Source: Bisporella sp. PMI_857
Taxonomy: Eukaryota > Ascomycota > Leotiomycetes > Helotiales > Helotiaceae
NCBI GenBank assembly: GCA_021307315.1
Contig: JAJSPD010000068.1
Span: forward strand, 62,001-126,000
Reading direction: 5' to 3'
DNA: 64,000 bases
The notes beneath the pieces were generated by a model. That model was not told the DNA's origin and did not search any database. It was given only the letters and a program-made list of their open reading frames with translations. This document shows, in pieces, positions 60,488-64,000 of this stretch. Both the position numbers and the translations under genes were made by a program. Position 1 is the first letter of the stretch. Each line of letters opens with the position of its first letter.

Positions 60488-61099
60488 CTATACTTGAGTC
60501 GTTACATTTTGATTGCTTATAACGTCGTTATAATTCTGAGTTCCGCCACCAATACTATTGTTCTGAGTGCCACTGCCATAGTGTGCAAATGCAGGCATAT
60601 ATTCGAAACTGTGAAGCAACAAAAACTCCGTCTTTGATACATCCTCGATAGCCGTTGTTAATAGCTCTTTTGATCTTGGTGTTGTGACTTCGAGGAACTC
60701 TCTTGCAATAAGTTGCAACGTGTCAAGAATGCCCCTTCTCCAAGCGACTACCATTTCCGATTGTCCGAACAACTTTCACATACCGACCCAACCTCGAATC
60801 ATCGTTTTCATGCATGAATTTTTGTAAATAACTCTTGCAAGCGCGTTGCCTGAGGTTTACAGGTTTCAATGGTAGACTTGAAAGCTGCTCTTTAGCCTCG
60901 TCCGCTACGGAGTCGATATACTTTTCGGCTTCCTCGAGCAGCTTCAAGATAATGGGAAGTTTTGATGCCGACTTCTTGAAAATCTAGGAGAGAGCCCCTT
61001 TCCATCCTCGACAGCATCGTAAACTCGGTGAGTAGGTGGGAGGATTGTAATGACAGACGAGATTCGGCCAAGGACAAGACTTGCCTCGGCGCCTGACAT
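60488..61099 (-). pseudogene. SesA-type gene with sigma-like amyloid motif, frameshifted
   Basis: From an ATG at 61099 ('MSGAEASLVLGRISSVIT', then 'HRVYDAVEDGKGLSP') the minus strand follows the SesA N-terminal domain found on fungal NLRs. It continues in other frames with 'KLPIILKLLEEAEKYIDSV', 'SRLGRYVKVVRTIGNGSRLE' and 'GILDTLQLIAREFLEV'. At least three frame changes, near 61000-60970 and at the G4 run near 60733, break the gene; no introns of normal size can bridge them because conserved residues lie on both sides. The last about 30 codons carry two Gly/Gln/Asn units, 'GSGTQNNSIGGGTQN' (60530-60577), of the sigma type that in SesA/SesB systems forms prion-like amyloid. It is probably a relic, though sequencing error is possible. 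The SesB-like NLR 16 kb away makes the assignment meaningful. Confidence 0.7.
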
Positions 61100-61397
61100 A
61101 TCCGGGATAGAAGAGCGCTAATATAGTTAACAGAGTGTGGCTACAAGTTTCTGAAGACTTCTTACATGGCTGCAAACAATCAGTAAGGGAAATTGGCAAG
61201 ACTACTTACCAAAGTCTCACAGTCTAACCTTACTATGGTAACTCTGGTGCTTGCGTGCTGCATAAATTGAGTGTTTGGTGCTAAATAGTCAGTAATAAAG
61301 CAGCGTTCGATTCGCTAGGTTGATATTTTCAAATCTAGCGGCAGCACTACGGCAGCAGGCTAGGGTTAGGGTTATATAGAAGAAGTTTCTTGACTTA

Positions 61398-61575
61398 GTG
61401 CTATTTGCGAATCTCAACCAATTGGTGCGTTTAAAGGAGCGCTATGTCCTTTGGGGCCTTACTTCATGCTTTAAAATAAATTTGTTATTGAGAGCTGCAA
61501 TAATTTTTAACCTAAATGTTTGTTTTTGGAAATTGCTAGCGCTATATTTTTAACCAAAAAGCTAAAACAAAATTA
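61398..61575. repeat. RIP-like copy of the SDR pseudogene 3' region
   Basis: 61433-61572 aligns over its length with 6588-6730; most differences are C/T or A/G, with this copy richer in A and T. 61398-61432 matches 5872-5912. The two pieces are joined here but lie about 675 bp apart on the left side of the window. Confidence 0.7.
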
Positions 61576-62172
61576 ATATGTTTATTGTCACAAGGAGGAA
61601 GAACCTAGAGTATTGGCCCTACAGAAAGCCAGGCTTTAATGCCATGATCTGCTTTGTTGAATATATATGTATGATTATTTCCAGATCTCACCATCTGTTC
61701 AAACGGTAAGACTTCCTTGGCAGACTCTATGGGAGGGTCCCTTGCGGGCTAGGCCGCCATGCATCACCGCTCTATAATAAGCACTTGAAGCTTTGAGTCT
61801 TGCCAGAATTCGATTGCCTAGCTCTTCCAGCCTAGAACGAATGGCCTCGAAAATGAGTTTGCGGTTAGACAATGTTAGGGTTTCTAACCTGTACGTTGGG
61901 CCTGGGACTGCGCAAAGCACAACACCAGGGTGCTCCAGATCGCCCTTGAATCATTGCGCGTACACTGCTTTCGTGGAGTTTTAGGAGTCAGCACGGAGTA
62001 TAATGCCTAATCCATGCTGAATTCGAAGTGCGCTGTGCAAAAATCAGTAGAAAAGCAGCATTGGATCATCAAGTAGTCATTAGCTACAATGCATAGTTTG
62101 GTGGAACCTTCCGGAGTGTACACGGACAGGAGAAGTAGATTATTCTAGCCATGTATGAAGTACTTAATCGCC
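61576..62172. other. Intergenic, one weak frame
   Basis: A minus-strand frame at 61699-61960 ('GVVLCAVPGPTYRLETLTLS', 'FEAIRSRLEELGNRI') looks protein-like and could be the end of a decayed gene. No family recognised and no upstream exon found. Confidence 0.3.
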
Positions 62173-63465
62173 TCACACAGCAGCTCGCGATTCGGTGGTT
62201 ACAAAGCCGGATGTCTTTATAATCCCCATACCTAAGATCTCCTCCTCACTTCCATATCCCGTTCCTAAATTCTTTGCATTCCCCTCTACCACATTACTTG
62301 GGCTCGCTGGCCAATCTTGCATTCGCACCGACCAGCTATGGGTTGAATCTCTGAAGTCACCTGGAGAATGCAAGTTTGAGGAGCCCATAATACGCAGCTT
62401 GCGGGCTAGTGGACGTAAAGTCATCATGCTTAAAGTTCGCCTGATTAGTAATATCTCAATGAAGTAGAATTGCTCCAAAGTGCATACCATGCTGCAGCGA
62501 TACCCATCCCGGCCTCGACAACAGACCATATTAACAGACCAAACATGTTATCTGCAAAGAAATATGAGATTGAAATCAATACCTATGTGTTGTGGACCTA
62601 CAAAGAAGGCGGTAAGTAGTGTTACTCGATTTGATGAAATATCTGAGCCGAATTATTGTGGCAATAGAAGCACTGGAATATTATTAGTAGCCAAGATAAG
62701 AAATAGCCATTACTTACAATATCCCTAGGCTCATGACGAGCATTGCAGTAACTTTAACGTGTGTTTGCAATTGAAGATTCCATAACAGCGAGTATGGGAT
62801 AATCACAAAGAGTATATCCAGAAATACTGTTCCAGCAGATAGGGCATATCCTGCATCAATGATAAAACGACGATCTCTGCAGGTCCCTTTCGCCAAAGGG
62901 ACCGCCTTGTTCCAGATGTAGGATGTTGGTATGCAGAATGAAAGGTTGATGCTAATAACAGATACACAAAGAGCTATGACAATTGCCAGCGCAGCCCAAA
63001 CTACATAGCTATATGCTCGGGATTGCGTGATGCGGAGAAGGCTGGCCCCAATGCTGGCTTTGACCATACTGGTGAGAAGAATATAGGTTACTTTAATGAA
63101 CAGGGTATACTATTCAAAAAAATTTAGCAGCTGATTAAACGAAGAGGAGAAGAGTTTATGAACCTTGATACGGTTGACTTCGGCAAGAGGCAAGTTATGG
63201 GCTTCCTGGCCTATCCCGGCCTTACATCCGAGAATTATTAGTACTGCCATAGTAATGTAAATAGCCTGCATTGGTCATTAGCGTTTAAAAGGAGCGGTAA
63301 CTGGTATCATGGAGTACAAACCAGACACAGTAGCATCAGAACGTCGTCCCAACCATAAGCTTTAGAGATCTTGAATCTCGTGTAAGTTCTCAAGGAGACG
63401 AGTATCACGGTGCTGACCAGGAACCCGATGGTCACTGCAACAAGAGTGTGCTCATTTTGGGCCAT
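62173..63465 (-). CDS. Pth11-like GPCR / rhodopsin-domain integral membrane protein
   Basis: Six exons: 63322-63465, 63164-63265, 62718-63109, 62602-62672, 62488-62551 and 62173-62440, 346 aa; introns 45-56 bp. All phases close. Seven hydrophobic helices are expected: 'VAVTIGFLVSTVILVSLRTY' (TM1), 'AIYITMAVLIILGCK', 'FIKVTYILLTSMVKASIGAS', 'YVVWAALAIVIALCVSVISI', 'SAGTVFLDILFVIIPYSLLW', 'VTAMLVMSLGIFASIATIIR' and 'FGLLIWSVVEAGMGIAAAW'. The 'KASIGASLLRI' segment and the Cys in 'KGTCRD' are typical of the fungal rhodopsin family (PF20684). The cytosolic tail is Ser/Gly-rich. Some members act in host-surface sensing; most have no known role. The start at 63465 sits just before TM1. It appears intact. 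Confidence 0.88.
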
Positions 63466-64000
63466 CTCAGGCGTTTGGCATATCTGTTGAGGTTCGGAAA
63501 GAAGATGCTGAGGGCTCCTTTATGGATCGGGAGCCTAGAAGAACCACAGGTATGAGAAACGGATTCACCCTCTAGCGGCTTGCGATGGCTTTTAGTGTGG
63601 CGGTTCTTGGGGTTTCTGGGGGAAAAGGGGGTGCCAGTCCGATGGCCCGATCCTGTCTGTGGCTTGAACGGCAGATTCCTGTGATCGCCGGCCATTGTTG
63701 CATTAATGTTTGTATTGAGACAGATATGTCACTCTCGAAAATAAAATAAAAATTAAACTTGGCGGGAGGTTGAAGACTTGACAACAAAATATGTTATATG
63801 AGGTTGTTTGGTTCTGACATAAAGACCGACAAGAGTGATCCATAGATTCAAATACGATGGTTCAAATACGATGGTGAAGCGTCAGGATCAGACACAGGTG
63901 AATTGGTTTGCCGTCCCGCTAGCGTTAAGCCACACCAGGGGTTCTCCAACGCACTCCTGGTGCGTGAGTAAGCTGTTCAAATGGCTAGCTCATAGAGGCC
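63466..64000. other. Upstream region of the Pth11-like gene and window end
   Basis: No gene seen. Two 14-bp direct copies of 'ttcaaatacgatgg' lie at 63847-63874. An open frame 63432-63695 upstream of the receptor ATG is basic and Pro-rich and is probably leader sequence. Confidence 0.45.

Noticed and set aside
61360..61378. Telomere-like 'agggttagggtta'
   Set aside because: Only two units, in the chromosome interior; no array.
1..64000. CRISPR array, bacterial operon or Shine-Dalgarno features
   Set aside because: Spliced introns and fungal gene families show this is a eukaryotic nuclear sequence; no spaced direct-repeat array of CRISPR form was found.

Overview
The window is chromosomal DNA from a filamentous ascomycete (Pezizomycotina). 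Evidence: short spliced introns (about 43-175 bp, most 45-78 bp) with GT/GC-AG borders, Zn2Cys6 transcription factors, a Pth11-like rhodopsin-domain receptor, fungal NLR-type proteins, and AT-rich gene-poor gaps holding decayed gene copies with RIP-like transitions. The gene set would suit Leotiomycetes or Sordariomycetes, but the sequence alone does not fix the class. All gene models were spliced by hand from reading frame and splice sites.

Left part (1-27 kb), metabolic: the 3' part of a transcription factor (1-1568); a divergent pair of FAD aromatic monooxygenase (2111-4090, -) and extradiol ring-cleavage dioxygenase (4679-5823, +); an SDR pseudogene (about 6600-7570, -); a complete Zn2Cys6 regulator (10013-12729, -); a ferric reductase (13693-15626, -) divergent from a second, salicylate-hydroxylase-like monooxygenase (16817-18143, +); a FAHD1-type acylpyruvase (22084-22909, -) divergent from a small VOC/glyoxalase protein (23995-24687, +); a decayed copy of the end of the regulator (24815-25330); and a short-chain dehydrogenase (26212-27084, -). 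Together these could hydroxylate an aromatic compound, open its ring and hydrolyse the product. They are spread through gene-poor DNA, so a shared pathway is inference.

Middle (27-40 kb): gene-poor, with a 108-aa secreted SH3b-like protein (29742-30116, -), a 1220-aa TPR protein with a long Pro/Ser/Thr linker (32403-36290, +) and a tubby/LURP-one-like protein (38323-39285, +).

Right part (40-64 kb), resembling a fungal innate-immunity or heterokaryon-incompatibility neighbourhood: an NLR with SesB-like alpha/beta-hydrolase, NB-ARC and TPR regions (40463-44109, -), divergent from a two-TM fungal protein (44749-45696, +); an ankyrin/coiled-coil protein (47706-51632, -), divergent from a 1726-aa disordered protein built from three unrelated tandem-repeat tracts (52361-57611, +); a 106-bp perfect-arm palindrome (58071-58176); a frameshifted SesA-type gene that still ends in a sigma-like amyloid motif (60488-61099, -); a RIP-like fragment related to the left-hand SDR pseudogene (61398-61575); and a Pth11-like receptor (62173-63465, -).

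Most notable: the SesB-like NLR near a SesA-sigma relic, the triple-repeat protein, three GC-AG introns, and two duplicated and decayed gene pieces whose intact or longer copies lie in the same window.
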